Made by a program: the position numbers and the translations under genes
Notes under the pieces: model-generated
What the model was told of the DNA's origin: nothing
Seen by the model: the letters and a program-made list of their open reading frames with translations, nothing else
The model's database searches: none
From: JAUSIF01 sp040901465
GTDB taxonomy: Bacteria > Pseudomonadota > Alphaproteobacteria > Rhizobiales > Xanthobacteraceae
DNA length: 64,000 nucleotides
Assembly (NCBI GenBank): GCA_040901465.1
Contig: JBBDYN010000028.1
Coordinates: 124,001-188,000, forward strand
Reading direction: 5' to 3'
Part shown: piece by piece, positions 25,050-33,982 of the stretch
Layout of the letters: every line of letters starts with the position of its first letter
How positions within the stretch are numbered: the first letter of the stretch is position 1

Positions 25050-25972
25050 TGCAACTGCTCCATGCCAAAAACCGTGAACATCTCCCTCGGCACGGCGACG
25101 AGATCGATCGCGACCCGGATTGCGACCCCGACCACCAGGAGCCCGAGCAGCAATCGCAACTGCTCGGCGCGGATCGCCTGGCCGGCGCGTGCGCCAAACT
25201 GCGCCCCGATCACGCCGCCGATCATGAGCGCGAAGGCGAGCACGATGTCGACCGTGTGGTTTTCCACCGCATGCAGCACGGTGGCGATTAGCATGGTGCA
25301 GAGCGTGATGAAGAGGGAGGTCGCGACCGAGACCGTGGTCGGCACGCGCATGAGATAGATAAGCGCGGGGATCAGCAGGAACCCGCCACCGATGCCCATG
25401 ATCGCGCCGAAGAAGCCGATCCCGAAGCCGATCACGGTAATCGGCACCGCCGACACATAGATACGAGACTGGCGGAAACGCAACTTCAGCGGCAGGCCGT
25501 GAAACCAGGCATGCGTCCCGGGCCGGCGCACGATCGGCGGCGCGCCGTGCTGCGCACGCATGATGGCCCGCGCACTCTCGGCAAGCATGATGCCGCCGAC
25601 GATCCCGAGCAGGATCACGTATGACAGTCCAACGACAAGATCGAGCTGACCAACCCGCAGGAGGATCGAAAACACCCAGACGCCGATCGCGGTCCCGATT
25701 ATTCCGCCTGATAGCAGCACGAGCCCGAGCCCCAAATCGACGAGCCGGCGCCGCCAATAGGTCAGGGCGCCCGAGAGCGATGAGGCCGCCATGTGGCTCG
25801 GCACGTTCGCGACCGCGATGGCGGGCGGAATACCGACGAGGATCAGGAGTGGCGTCATCAGGAAGCCGCCGCCCACCCCGAACATGCCCGAGATGAATCC
25901 GACCGCCACCCCGAGCCCGAGGATGACAAACAGATTGACCGGCAGCTCGGCGATCGGGAGATAGATCGACAC
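25046..25972 (-). CDS. TSUP (TauE/SafE) family sulfite/anion exporter
   Basis: A 308-residue polytopic membrane protein with eight or so helices and two repeated TSUP motifs: GFISGMFGVGGGFLMTPLLI near the N-terminus and GFFGAIMGIGGGFLLIPALI in the second half. The GTG at 25972 (read VSIYLPIAELPVN) was chosen since the membrane domain begins directly after it; the longer frame to 26056 would need a TTG start and adds an unrelated leader. The family exports sulfite, sulfoacetate or related anions across the inner membrane. A long cytoplasmic loop with APPIVRRPGTHAWFHGLPLK separates the halves. It forms an operon with TIGR02186. Confidence 0.88.
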   Translation of the reverse strand: MSIYLPIAELPVNLFVILGLGVAVGFISGMFGVGGGFLMTPLLILVGIPPAIAVANVPSHMAASSLSGALTYWRRRLVDLGLGLVLLSGGIIGTAIGVWVFSILLRVGQLDLVVGLSYVILLGIVGGIMLAESARAIMRAQHGAPPIVRRPGTHAWFHGLPLKLRFRQSRIYVSAVPITVIGFGIGFFGAIMGIGGGFLLIPALIYLMRVPTTVSVATSLFITLCTMLIATVLHAVENHTVDIVLAFALMIGGVIGAQFGARAGQAIRAEQLRLLLGLLVVGVAIRVAIDLVAVPREMFTVFGMEQLQ

Positions 25973-26073
25973 GGTGGCAGGGCCCAGACGAGGAACAGGC
26001 ACCGCGTCCTGCGGTGCAATTGCATGAACATGCCCCTGCACCGGATTGTCAATCAAACCAGCGAATTAACCGT

Positions 26074-29000
26074 TTATTTTTTGACCGATCGCTTCCGTTG
26101 CGGAGCCTCGGCCTTTTCCCATTCGGGCTTGAGACGAACTTCGTTTGCAGCCGCGTCGACCGGGGCCATGGCCCAGGTCTGCACGGCGAGCTTCGCGGCC
26201 ACGAGCGTCTGCACGTCGAGGCGCTTGGCGACGTCGTCGCGCTTCTTCCCGGCGTCGTTGTCGCCCTGGTTCGCAGCGAGCGCGAACCAGCGAAAGGACT
26301 CGGCGAGGTTCTGATCGACGCCAAGGCCGCGCGCATAGAGGACGCCGAGATTGTATTGGCTATCGCGCACGCCGCGGTCCGCCGCCAAGCGGAACCAGCG
26401 TGCGGCCGTCTTGTAGTCGGGTTTGTCGTCAGGTCCCTCGGCATGCATGACGGCAAGATTGTGCATCGCCTTGATGTTCCCGCCCTCGGCCGCGATCGTG
26501 TAGTAACGTATTGCTTCCGCAGGATTTTTTAGGATTCCCGGGCCCTTCTCGTGGATATTGCCGAGCCGGTAGGCGGCGGGCGCCGACCCCTTGGCGAGCG
26601 CACGCTCCAGCCATTTTGCCGCCTCCCGGGGATCCGCCTTCACTCCGCGCCCCTCGAGATAGCGCGCGCCGATCTCGTAGGCGGCGATCGGATCGCCCGC
26701 CGCGGCGGCTGCCCGAATTGCCGATGAGCCGAGTGCTTCGGGCAATCCGGCGGTGTCGCGGGGATTGGCCTCGGACCCGGTCGGCGTGGATGCGGTGTGT
26801 ACCGGGCTTGTCGCCGGTTTGGCGGCGGCCGTGGTCCCGGTGATGGCAGGATCGGCAGCGGCGGTGTCGGCGAGGAAGGGCAGATCGCGACTGCCGCCGA
26901 TCACACCGGCGGGCGGTGCTGTCGCGAGTGCATCATTGGATAGGATGGGTAGCGAGGAGCGGTCCTGCGTGGGCGCCGCGGCCTCGGGTCGCGCCGGCGC
27001 CGGGCGAGCCGCTTCGTTGGCCGGCGCGGGTGTCAGGCTGATGGGCGCGGTCGGCTTCGCGCCGAAAAATTCCGGCAGGTTGCCGTTGAAGAAACGCAGC
27101 GCCGTGAAGATCAGTAGGAACGCGGTGAGCGCGATCAGGAGCGCCCGCCGCGCGCCGCCGAACATCGAGATGATGTTCCTGCCGGCCGAGGCTTCCCGGC
27201 TTGTGGCCTTGTCTGCCGCGGGCTCGGCCGACGCCGTTTGCGCGGCACGCCGGGCGGCGGCGATAAAATCCGAAGTACGTGAGGGTGCATTCGAGGTCGG
27301 CGCGCCGATCCCGCCGAGCGCCGCTTCCGATTGCGCGACGCGCAAGGCCGCGCTTTGCATGCGCATGCGCGGCGCGCCGGAGCCCGGCTCGAGCGGAAAA
27401 TCCGCCGCCGCTTCATCGGACGCGTCTGCCGGCTGCGCCGCGCGGGGCTCGTGCCCCATCGGCATCGGATGCCCAATGGCGCCGTGCTCGGCGTCGGCGG
27501 GGCTTGAATACTTGATTTCCAGGTCGCCGAGCTTCGGGCGCGGACGCTCGAATTCACGGGTCGCGGCCGGCACGGCCACCTCGCGGGAGGCGGTCTTCGC
27601 AGCGCTGGAGCGGGCCTCCTGCGACTGCGCGAACAGATCATTGAGCCCGCGCTCGATCGTGCCGAGATTGCCGAGCCGTGCCTCCGCCGTGTCGATTTTC
27701 TGCGATAGGGCGCGCAACGACGCCTCCACGCCGGCCGCCGACCCCGAATTCGCGACCGCGGATTGCAGGTGGTCGAGGCGCGCGCGGATGTCGTCAAGGA
27801 CGGGCTGCGCAGGACCCTGCCTGTTCGCCGCGTCGATCCGCTCGGACAGGGACTCGATCCGCCGGTCAAATGCCGCCATGACGTCGACGATGGCGCGGTC
27901 GGGCGAGGAGGCACCGCTTTCGAACTTGCGCACGAGCATTTCGATTTGCTCGACGAGCGCCTTCAGCACGTCGCTCGGCAGCGCGCTCGAAAGCAGGTCG
28001 CGGATTTCCGTGGTCTGCTCCTGCAGGCGGGCCACGGTACCTTCATCGACGCCGCGTACGCTGAGATTGTCGAGCTTGCTCGACAGATCGTGGAGATCCT
28101 TCTCGACGGAGGCAAAGCTTTCGGCCGGCCGCACGTCGGCGAGCGCCGAACGGATGTCGTGCAGTGCCTGCACCACCTCGCCAAGCGTTTCGTCGGCGCG
28201 GCCGCCTGCCGCCCGGTCGAATCGATGCGCCATTGAGCCGACCGTGGTTTCCAGCGCCTCCAGGGACCGGCGCGGCGCAAGCTCGCCGAGCTTGCCCGCG
28301 AGCGCGCCGATTTCCCGGCGCAGCCCGTCGATCGACTCGGCCTGCACGCCGGCGCGCCGCATGGCCTGCATTTCGTCGGTCATGAGTTTGAGTTGGCTCT
28401 CAAGCCCGCTGAGATCGGCTGCGGGCGCCGGCTGCGGCCTGCGCATTTCGCGCGGCGGCGGCACGCCATCGAGCGCCGATTGGCGCATCATGATTTCGGC
28501 GACGGCGTCGTCGAGCACATCGACCGACGGCGCAACAGGCGAGGCGGCGTGGCGCGCGGTTTCATGCTCGAGCCGCCGGCTCATCGTCTCGATGGTCCGG
28601 GAAATATCCTCGAGCTTGCGCTCGAGTTCGGGCGCGGTACGGGCGCTGGTGATTTGGCCCCGCGACAGGAGATCCTCGATGCGGTCGTCGAGCCGTTGGA
28701 TCGCTGCGCGTACTTCCGCCGGACCGTTGCGATCGCCGGCGCGCATGTCGCGCACGAGGCCATCGATTCGATCGTTCAAGGTCTCGATCGAATCGAGCAA
28801 CGCCTGCTCGCTACGGCCATTCCGGGCCGGAGCCTGCGCCGGCTCTTGCGCCTTGCGCGTGAAATTGTCGAGCCGCTCGGCAAGGTCGTCAAGACGCTGC
28901 TCGATTGCGTCGGTGGCGGCGCGGACCGGGGCCCGTGGCGGGCGTCCACGCTCATGGGCGGAGTCGCGAATCGCGCTTTCCAGCCATTCGCCGACGGACA

Positions 29001-29085
29001 GGCCCGATCGCCGGGCGGCATCGCGTGCCGTCGCCCAGGCCTCGGGGTCAACCGCGCTCACACTCCAGGGCACGCTTGCGGTCAT
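26074..29085 (-). CDS. PodJ-like polar localization protein with Sel1 repeats
   Basis: A 1003-residue protein. The N-terminus PWSVSAVDPEAWATARDAAR followed by GLSVGEWLESAI is the PodJ-type opening. About 500 residues of coiled coil follow, with many LxxLxxxI heptads. A single membrane helix (ALLIALTAFLLIFTALRFF) lies near residue 650, and after a Pro/Ala-rich linker come four or five Sel1-like repeats (about residues 790-970, such as AAYEIGARYLEGRGVKADPR). PodJ organises one cell pole in Caulobacter and its relatives. This copy ends in a basic tail soon after the repeats and shows no peptidoglycan-binding domain, so it is a shorter variant. It is monocistronic and divergent from the beta-oxidation operon. 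Confidence 0.8.
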   Translation of the reverse strand: MTASVPWSVSAVDPEAWATARDAARRSGLSVGEWLESAIRDSAHERGRPPRAPVRAATDAIEQRLDDLAERLDNFTRKAQEPAQAPARNGRSEQALLDSIETLNDRIDGLVRDMRAGDRNGPAEVRAAIQRLDDRIEDLLSRGQITSARTAPELERKLEDISRTIETMSRRLEHETARHAASPVAPSVDVLDDAVAEIMMRQSALDGVPPPREMRRPQPAPAADLSGLESQLKLMTDEMQAMRRAGVQAESIDGLRREIGALAGKLGELAPRRSLEALETTVGSMAHRFDRAAGGRADETLGEVVQALHDIRSALADVRPAESFASVEKDLHDLSSKLDNLSVRGVDEGTVARLQEQTTEIRDLLSSALPSDVLKALVEQIEMLVRKFESGASSPDRAIVDVMAAFDRRIESLSERIDAANRQGPAQPVLDDIRARLDHLQSAVANSGSAAGVEASLRALSQKIDTAEARLGNLGTIERGLNDLFAQSQEARSSAAKTASREVAVPAATREFERPRPKLGDLEIKYSSPADAEHGAIGHPMPMGHEPRAAQPADASDEAAADFPLEPGSGAPRMRMQSAALRVAQSEAALGGIGAPTSNAPSRTSDFIAAARRAAQTASAEPAADKATSREASAGRNIISMFGGARRALLIALTAFLLIFTALRFFNGNLPEFFGAKPTAPISLTPAPANEAARPAPARPEAAAPTQDRSSLPILSNDALATAPPAGVIGGSRDLPFLADTAAADPAITGTTAAAKPATSPVHTASTPTGSEANPRDTAGLPEALGSSAIRAAAAAGDPIAAYEIGARYLEGRGVKADPREAAKWLERALAKGSAPAAYRLGNIHEKGPGILKNPAEAIRYYTIAAEGGNIKAMHNLAVMHAEGPDDKPDYKTAARWFRLAADRGVRDSQYNLGVLYARGLGVDQNLAESFRWFALAANQGDNDAGKKRDDVAKRLDVQTLVAAKLAVQTWAMAPVDAAANEVRLKPEWEKAEAPQRKRSVKK

Positions 29086-29449
29086 TGCGAATCCCGTTCG
29101 CGGCGTGCGGGTCTATGAAATACGCGTGACCGAAGCGGTGCCGCTCTCGCGCGGCAAATTTCGTCCCGGTATGGTAAATGCCGGGTTAACTTCGGCTGAC
29201 GGATCGTTAAGAAACCCGGGACTTCCGAGCCTTGGCGCGGGTTTCCGCCTGGTCGGCGCGGCCTGAACCGGCGGAAAGGCGCGCATTCACGGCGTTTAAG
29301 GGAAGGGCCGGTACATTCGCGTCCGTCGACCGGGACCGGTCGATTGGCCGCGGCGAACGCACCCGCCCGGCGCCGCATTGTCCGGAGAATACGTGCGTGC
29401 GCGCAGGTCGTGGGGGCCGCGCGCCGGGGGATGTGTCGAGGAGGGGACC

Positions 29450-31243
29450 ATGCCGACCTATAAGGCGCCCGTCGAAGACGTTCTGTTTCTCTTGAACGAC
29501 GTCTTTCATATCGAGCGCTACGGCAACGTTCCGGGCTTCGCCGACGCGGGCGCCGATACGATCGCCGCGATCCTCGCCGAGGGTGGCAAGTTCGTCGAAG
29601 AGGTGCTGCAGCCGCTCAATCGCATCGGCGACATCGAGGGCTGCAAGCGTCACCCCGACGGCACGGTGACGACGCCCAAAGGGTTCAAGGAAGCCTATCG
29701 CGCGCTCTCCGAGGGCGGCTGGATCGGCCTCGCCATGGAGCCGGAGTACGGCGGCCAGGGCCTGCCGCACACGCTCACCGTCATCATGAACGAGTTTCTT
29801 ACGTCGGCGAATATGGCCTTCTCCATGTATTCGGGTCTGTCGCAGGGCGCCTATCTCGCGATCCGCCTGCACGGCAACGAGGAGCAGCGGAAAGCATATT
29901 TGCCGAAGATCGCCTCGGGCGAATGGTCGGCGACCATGAACCTGACCGAGCCCCATTGCGGCACCGATCTCGGGCTCGTGCGCACCAAGGCCGTGCCGCA
30001 GGCGGACGGCAGCTACAAGATCACCGGCACCAAGATTTTCATTTCCGGCGGCGAGCACGACCTTACGCCGAACATTGTGCATCTCGTGCTCGCGCGCATC
30101 GAAGGCGCGCCGCAAGGCACGAAAGGCATCTCGCTCTTTGTCGTGCCGAAGTTCCTGCCGAACAAGGACGGCACGCCCGGCGTGCGCAACGCGGTCGCTT
30201 GCGGCTCGATCGAAGAAAAGATGGGCATTCACGGCAACGCGACGTGTGTCATGAATTATGACGGCGCGACCGGCTGGCTCGTCGGCGAGGCGAACCGCGG
30301 CCTGCCGGCGATGTTCACGATGATGAATGAAGCGCGGTTGGGCGTAGGTATCCAAGGATTGGCGCTTTCCGAGGTCGCCTATCAGAACGCGGTCACTTAC
30401 GCGAAGGAGCGCCTGCAAGGCCGCTCGATTTCGGGTCCGAAATTTCCCGACAGGGCCGCTGATCCCATCATCGTACACCCGGACGTGCGCCGCGTCTTGA
30501 TGACGATCCGCTCCTTCAACGAGGCGGCGCGCGCGCTCGTCATTTGGGCCGCGCTGCAGGGCGACCTCGCCTTCCGCTCCGATGATGAGAAAGTGCGGCA
30601 ATCCGCCGACGATTACATGGGTCTGATGACGCCCGTGATCAAAGGCGTGCTCACCGATCTCGGCTTCGCGAACACTGTGCTTGCGCAGCAGCTCTACGGC
30701 GGCCACGGCTATATCGCCGAGCACGGCATGGAGCAGTTCGTGCGCGACGCGCGCATCGCCATGATCTACGAAGGCGCGAACGGCATTCAGGCGCTCGATC
30801 TCGTCGGCCGCAAGCTCGCCAAGGACGGCGGCCGCGCCACCATGGCCTTCTTCGGCGACGTTCAGGGCTTCGTGAAGGCGCATGCCGAGGACGAGGCGAT
30901 GAAGCCTTTCGTTGCGCCGCTGCAGGCGGCGCTTGGCGACCTGCAAAAGGCGACCACCTGGTTCATGCAGAATGCGATGCAGAAGCCGGACAATGCCGGG
31001 GCCGGTTCCTACGACTACATGCACCTCCTTGGTCTTGTTGCGCTCGGCTACATGTGGGCGCAGATCGCCAAGGCCGCGGCTGCAAATAAGAGCAAGGGCA
31101 ACGGTGCCGCCGCGCGCATGGACGCGAAGCTCACCGCCGGACGCTTCTTCATGGAGCGAATGCTGCCCGAAACTGGCGCGCATCTTGTGCGCATTCAGGC
31201 CGGCGCGGGCAGCATCATGGAATTGCCGGCGGAGGCGTTTTGA
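29450..31243 (+). CDS. Acyl-CoA dehydrogenase, long form (FadE/DmdC-like)
   Basis: A 597-residue flavoprotein that introduces the trans-2 double bond in acyl-CoA oxidation. An N-terminal extension (YKAPVEDVLFLLNDVF) typical of the 3-methylmercaptopropionyl-CoA dehydrogenase-like group precedes the core. Core motifs include MNLTEPHCGTDLGLVRTKA, ITGTKIFISGGEHDL, and QLYGGHGYIAEHGMEQFVRDARI, with IAMIYEGANGIQALDLVGRK carrying the expected catalytic Glu region. The start at 29450 follows GAGGAGGGGACC, a near-ideal ribosome binding site. It is first in an operon with a thiolase and a FadB-like enzyme. The substrate chain cannot be told from sequence. Confidence 0.92.
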   Translation: MPTYKAPVEDVLFLLNDVFHIERYGNVPGFADAGADTIAAILAEGGKFVEEVLQPLNRIGDIEGCKRHPDGTVTTPKGFKEAYRALSEGGWIGLAMEPEYGGQGLPHTLTVIMNEFLTSANMAFSMYSGLSQGAYLAIRLHGNEEQRKAYLPKIASGEWSATMNLTEPHCGTDLGLVRTKAVPQADGSYKITGTKIFISGGEHDLTPNIVHLVLARIEGAPQGTKGISLFVVPKFLPNKDGTPGVRNAVACGSIEEKMGIHGNATCVMNYDGATGWLVGEANRGLPAMFTMMNEARLGVGIQGLALSEVAYQNAVTYAKERLQGRSISGPKFPDRAADPIIVHPDVRRVLMTIRSFNEAARALVIWAALQGDLAFRSDDEKVRQSADDYMGLMTPVIKGVLTDLGFANTVLAQQLYGGHGYIAEHGMEQFVRDARIAMIYEGANGIQALDLVGRKLAKDGGRATMAFFGDVQGFVKAHAEDEAMKPFVAPLQAALGDLQKATTWFMQNAMQKPDNAGAGSYDYMHLLGLVALGYMWAQIAKAAAANKSKGNGAAARMDAKLTAGRFFMERMLPETGAHLVRIQAGAGSIMELPAEAF

Positions 31244-32658
31244 GCCGGACGTTTTGCCTGTCCGGCGTGAGGCTCGCCGCGCTCGCCGCTGCGGCGGTTT
31301 GGCAATCTTCGGCGACTGCACAAACGATCGATCTGCCGCTGTTCTCCGCCTGCACACCGGTGTCACAGCCGGAGCTTCCGCCGCGCTGGCGCGCCGTCGG
31401 CCTGATGGCGCCCTTCACCGACGGGCAGCTTGATGTCGGCGAGTTCGTCTTCGACGGCTCGTTGCGGGCGATGCGCGCGACCGTCTATGGGCTCGAGTCC
31501 GGTGCCGTCGATCTCCTAATCACCGAACAAGACACCCACCAACTCACGGGCCCGCATCGCGCGCCGACCGGTTGCAAATCGCTCGGAAAGAAATTCAGCC
31601 CGCCCGCCGCGCAATGGCTGTCCGAAAAATCGGTCTGCGTCGGCGAAGCGTCGATTGTGTCGACGCCGGTGCAATGGTGGAAGACGCCGGCCGCGGACGC
31701 ACGCACCGATTGGTACTGGTTCAAGTCCGGCACGCGCATGCCGTGGCGCACGCTATTCGCAGCGCCGTCATCCGGTCCCGCGATCATCGGTGATTACGCG
31801 CTGAATTATTTTCCAACCTTCGAGCCGCTCGCGCAGACGAACCTTTCGCGTCTGCGCGACTTTTGTGTCGCGCAACGCGCGAAGGAAACGTCCGCCGCCG
31901 CCGGGATCGCAAAATCCGCGCGCGATCTGATGGCGATCCACAATGCGGCTGCCGAGGCCGAGCGCGCGGAGCGGATTCAGGCGCTTGTGCCTGGCTTCAG
32001 TCGCCAGGCCTGCTCGCGCATGACGCCCGTGCAATGGCCGGAGCAATTCGTGATGACGGCGATCATCACGCCGATTCGCTTCAACGAGGTCGGTCCGTTT
32101 CCGAGCATCCTCTTCTACGACTGGACCGGCGCGGAAGCGCAGGTTGCCCGTCTGTTCTTGCCGCGCGAGCGCCCGCCGGTGCTTGCGCTACTGCCGGTGC
32201 TGCAAAAAGGCATCGGCTATCACGTGCAGCAAACGCCTTCTGGCGGCATCGCCTGCACGCCGAAATACCCGGGCATGGTCCGGCCGAACTGGATGGGCGC
32301 CAACAAATGTCAGTGCAGGGGCGTGCTCGATGGCAATTCCGCGCTCAGCCCGAATGAAGCGACGCAAATTCTCGCGTGCCAGATCCCCGAACAGCAAGGG
32401 CGCGTGATGTGGAATTGGTACACCGCGCTAGGCCGTCCGGTCCTGTTCGCCGAAGCAGGCGCGCAGGGCGACGGCCTGATGCTCGCGGACTATTTCCATT
32501 GGCTGCCGGGCCAAAAGGTCCCGGCGTCGGAATTCAATTTGCCGGCCCAATGCCTGGGCCCGGACAACAGGGTGCTTGCCCCGTCCGGCGGCCACGCCGA
32601 TCGCTTCACCAAGGAAGCGGGCGCAAACTGCTCGAATTGCCATACGATTCCGCAATGA
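31240..32658 (+). CDS. Secreted protein of unknown function ending in a CxxCH motif
   Basis: A 472-residue exported protein. The frame opens with a signal peptide (about residues 1-28, ending SSATAQ) and contains many tryptophans and cysteines (CQCRGVLD, CTPKYPGM, RQACSRMTP). The last residues are ANCSNCHTIPQ, a c-type heme attachment motif only four residues from the end. It starts with TTG at 31240, overlapping the preceding stop, behind GGAGG; a GTG at 31267 is an alternative. It is embedded between acyl-CoA dehydrogenase and thiolase genes, which is unexpected for a periplasmic protein. I do not recognise the family. It might be an electron-transfer or binding protein; that is inference. 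Confidence 0.75.
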   Translation: MSRTFCLSGVRLAALAAAAVWQSSATAQTIDLPLFSACTPVSQPELPPRWRAVGLMAPFTDGQLDVGEFVFDGSLRAMRATVYGLESGAVDLLITEQDTHQLTGPHRAPTGCKSLGKKFSPPAAQWLSEKSVCVGEASIVSTPVQWWKTPAADARTDWYWFKSGTRMPWRTLFAAPSSGPAIIGDYALNYFPTFEPLAQTNLSRLRDFCVAQRAKETSAAAGIAKSARDLMAIHNAAAEAERAERIQALVPGFSRQACSRMTPVQWPEQFVMTAIITPIRFNEVGPFPSILFYDWTGAEAQVARLFLPRERPPVLALLPVLQKGIGYHVQQTPSGGIACTPKYPGMVRPNWMGANKCQCRGVLDGNSALSPNEATQILACQIPEQQGRVMWNWYTALGRPVLFAEAGAQGDGLMLADYFHWLPGQKVPASEFNLPAQCLGPDNRVLAPSGGHADRFTKEAGANCSNCHTIPQ

Positions 32659-32771
32659 CCAGTCCGCCGGACGCTTCTTGCGCGCCCATGGCTGGCCCTT
32701 CGCTCGGGTGACACTACATTTAAAGGATCAATTGGTAGAAGACCGGGACCGGGAGAAGAAGGTGGAAGGCC

Positions 32772-33980
32772 ATGTCCGACGCATTCATCTATGACCACGT
32801 CCGCACCCCGCGCGGCCGCGGCAAGATGGACGGCTCGCTGCACGAAGTGACCGCCCTCGAACTCGCTCGCCAGAGCCTCGTCGCCGTGAAGGAGCGGAAC
32901 AAGCTCGATCCTTTGCTGGTCGAGGACGTGATCCTCGGCTGCGTCGATCCGGTAGGCGAGGCGGGCGGCAATATTGCGCGCGCGGCGGCGATCGCCGCCG
33001 ATTACGGCAAGGAAGTGCCGGGCATCCAGATAAACCGCTTCTGTTCGTCCGGCCTCGAGGCCGTGAATTTCGCCGCGGCGCAAGTCATGTCCGGTGCGAA
33101 GGAGATGGCAATCGGCGGCGGCGTGGAATCGATGTCGCGCGTCGGCATCGGCGCCTCGGGCGGCGCCTGGCCGGTCGATCCATCGATCGCGATCAAGTCC
33201 TATTTCATGCCGCAGGGCGTCTCCGCCGATCTGATCGCTACGAAATACGGTTTCTCGCGCGACGACGTCGATCAATACGCGGTGCAGAGCCAGAAGCGCG
33301 CGGCCAAGGCCTGGGAGGCGGGCCGCTTCAAGAAGTCCGTGGTGCCGGTGGAGGACGTGAACGGCCTTACTATCCTCGACAAGGACGAGCACATGCGGCC
33401 GTCGACCGACATGCAATCGCTCGCCCAGTTAAAACCGTCGTTCGTGCAGATGGGCGAGCTCGGCGGCTTCGACGCCGTCGCGATCCAGGCGCACCCCGAG
33501 GTCGAGTTCGTCAATCACGTGCATCACGCCGGCAATTCGTCCGGCATCGTCGATGGCTCGGCCGCGGTCCTCGTCGGCTCGAAGAGCGCGGGCAAGGCCG
33601 CGAGCCTGAAGCCGCGCGCGAAGATCCGCAATTTCGCGAGCATCGGCTCGGACCCGGCGCTCATGCTCACGGGTCCGATCGACGTGACCGAGCGCGTGCT
33701 CAAGAAGGCGAAAATGAAGCTTTCCGACATCGACCTCATCGAGATCAACGAGGCGTTCGCCGCGGTTGTCCTGCGCTTCCTGCAGCATTTCGGGCTTGAT
33801 ACGTCGCGCGTGAACGTGAACGGCGGCGCGATCGCCATGGGTCATCCGCTCGGCGCCACCGGCGCCATGCTACTCGGCATTGCGCTCGACGAGCTGGAGC
33901 GCACCAAGAAGTCCACCGCGCTGGTGACGCTTTGCATCGGCGCCGGCATGGGCACGGCCACCATCATCGAGCGGGTGTGA
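32772..33980 (+). CDS. Acetyl-CoA acyltransferase (thiolase)
   Basis: A 402-residue thiolase that cleaves 3-ketoacyl-CoA, or condenses acetyl-CoA. The active-site nucleophile is Cys91 in QINRFCSSGLEAVN, the catalytic His is in GGAIAMGHPLGATGA, and the second Cys is in TLCIGAGMGTA. The first motif form and the MSDAFIYDHVRTPRGRGK opening match the FadA-type enzymes that pair with FadB. The next gene starts two bases after this stop, so alpha and beta subunits of a trifunctional-type complex are probably made together. GGTGGAAGG precedes the start. Confidence 0.94.
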   Translation: MSDAFIYDHVRTPRGRGKMDGSLHEVTALELARQSLVAVKERNKLDPLLVEDVILGCVDPVGEAGGNIARAAAIAADYGKEVPGIQINRFCSSGLEAVNFAAAQVMSGAKEMAIGGGVESMSRVGIGASGGAWPVDPSIAIKSYFMPQGVSADLIATKYGFSRDDVDQYAVQSQKRAAKAWEAGRFKKSVVPVEDVNGLTILDKDEHMRPSTDMQSLAQLKPSFVQMGELGGFDAVAIQAHPEVEFVNHVHHAGNSSGIVDGSAAVLVGSKSAGKAASLKPRAKIRNFASIGSDPALMLTGPIDVTERVLKKAKMKLSDIDLIEINEAFAAVVLRFLQHFGLDTSRVNVNGGAIAMGHPLGATGAMLLGIALDELERTKKSTALVTLCIGAGMGTATIIERV

Positions 33981-33982
33981 CC

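Noticed and set aside
26753..29266. An 837-codon plus-strand open frame
   Set aside because: It is antisense to the PodJ-like gene; composition is Ser/Arg/Ala-rich as expected of a mirror frame in high-GC DNA.
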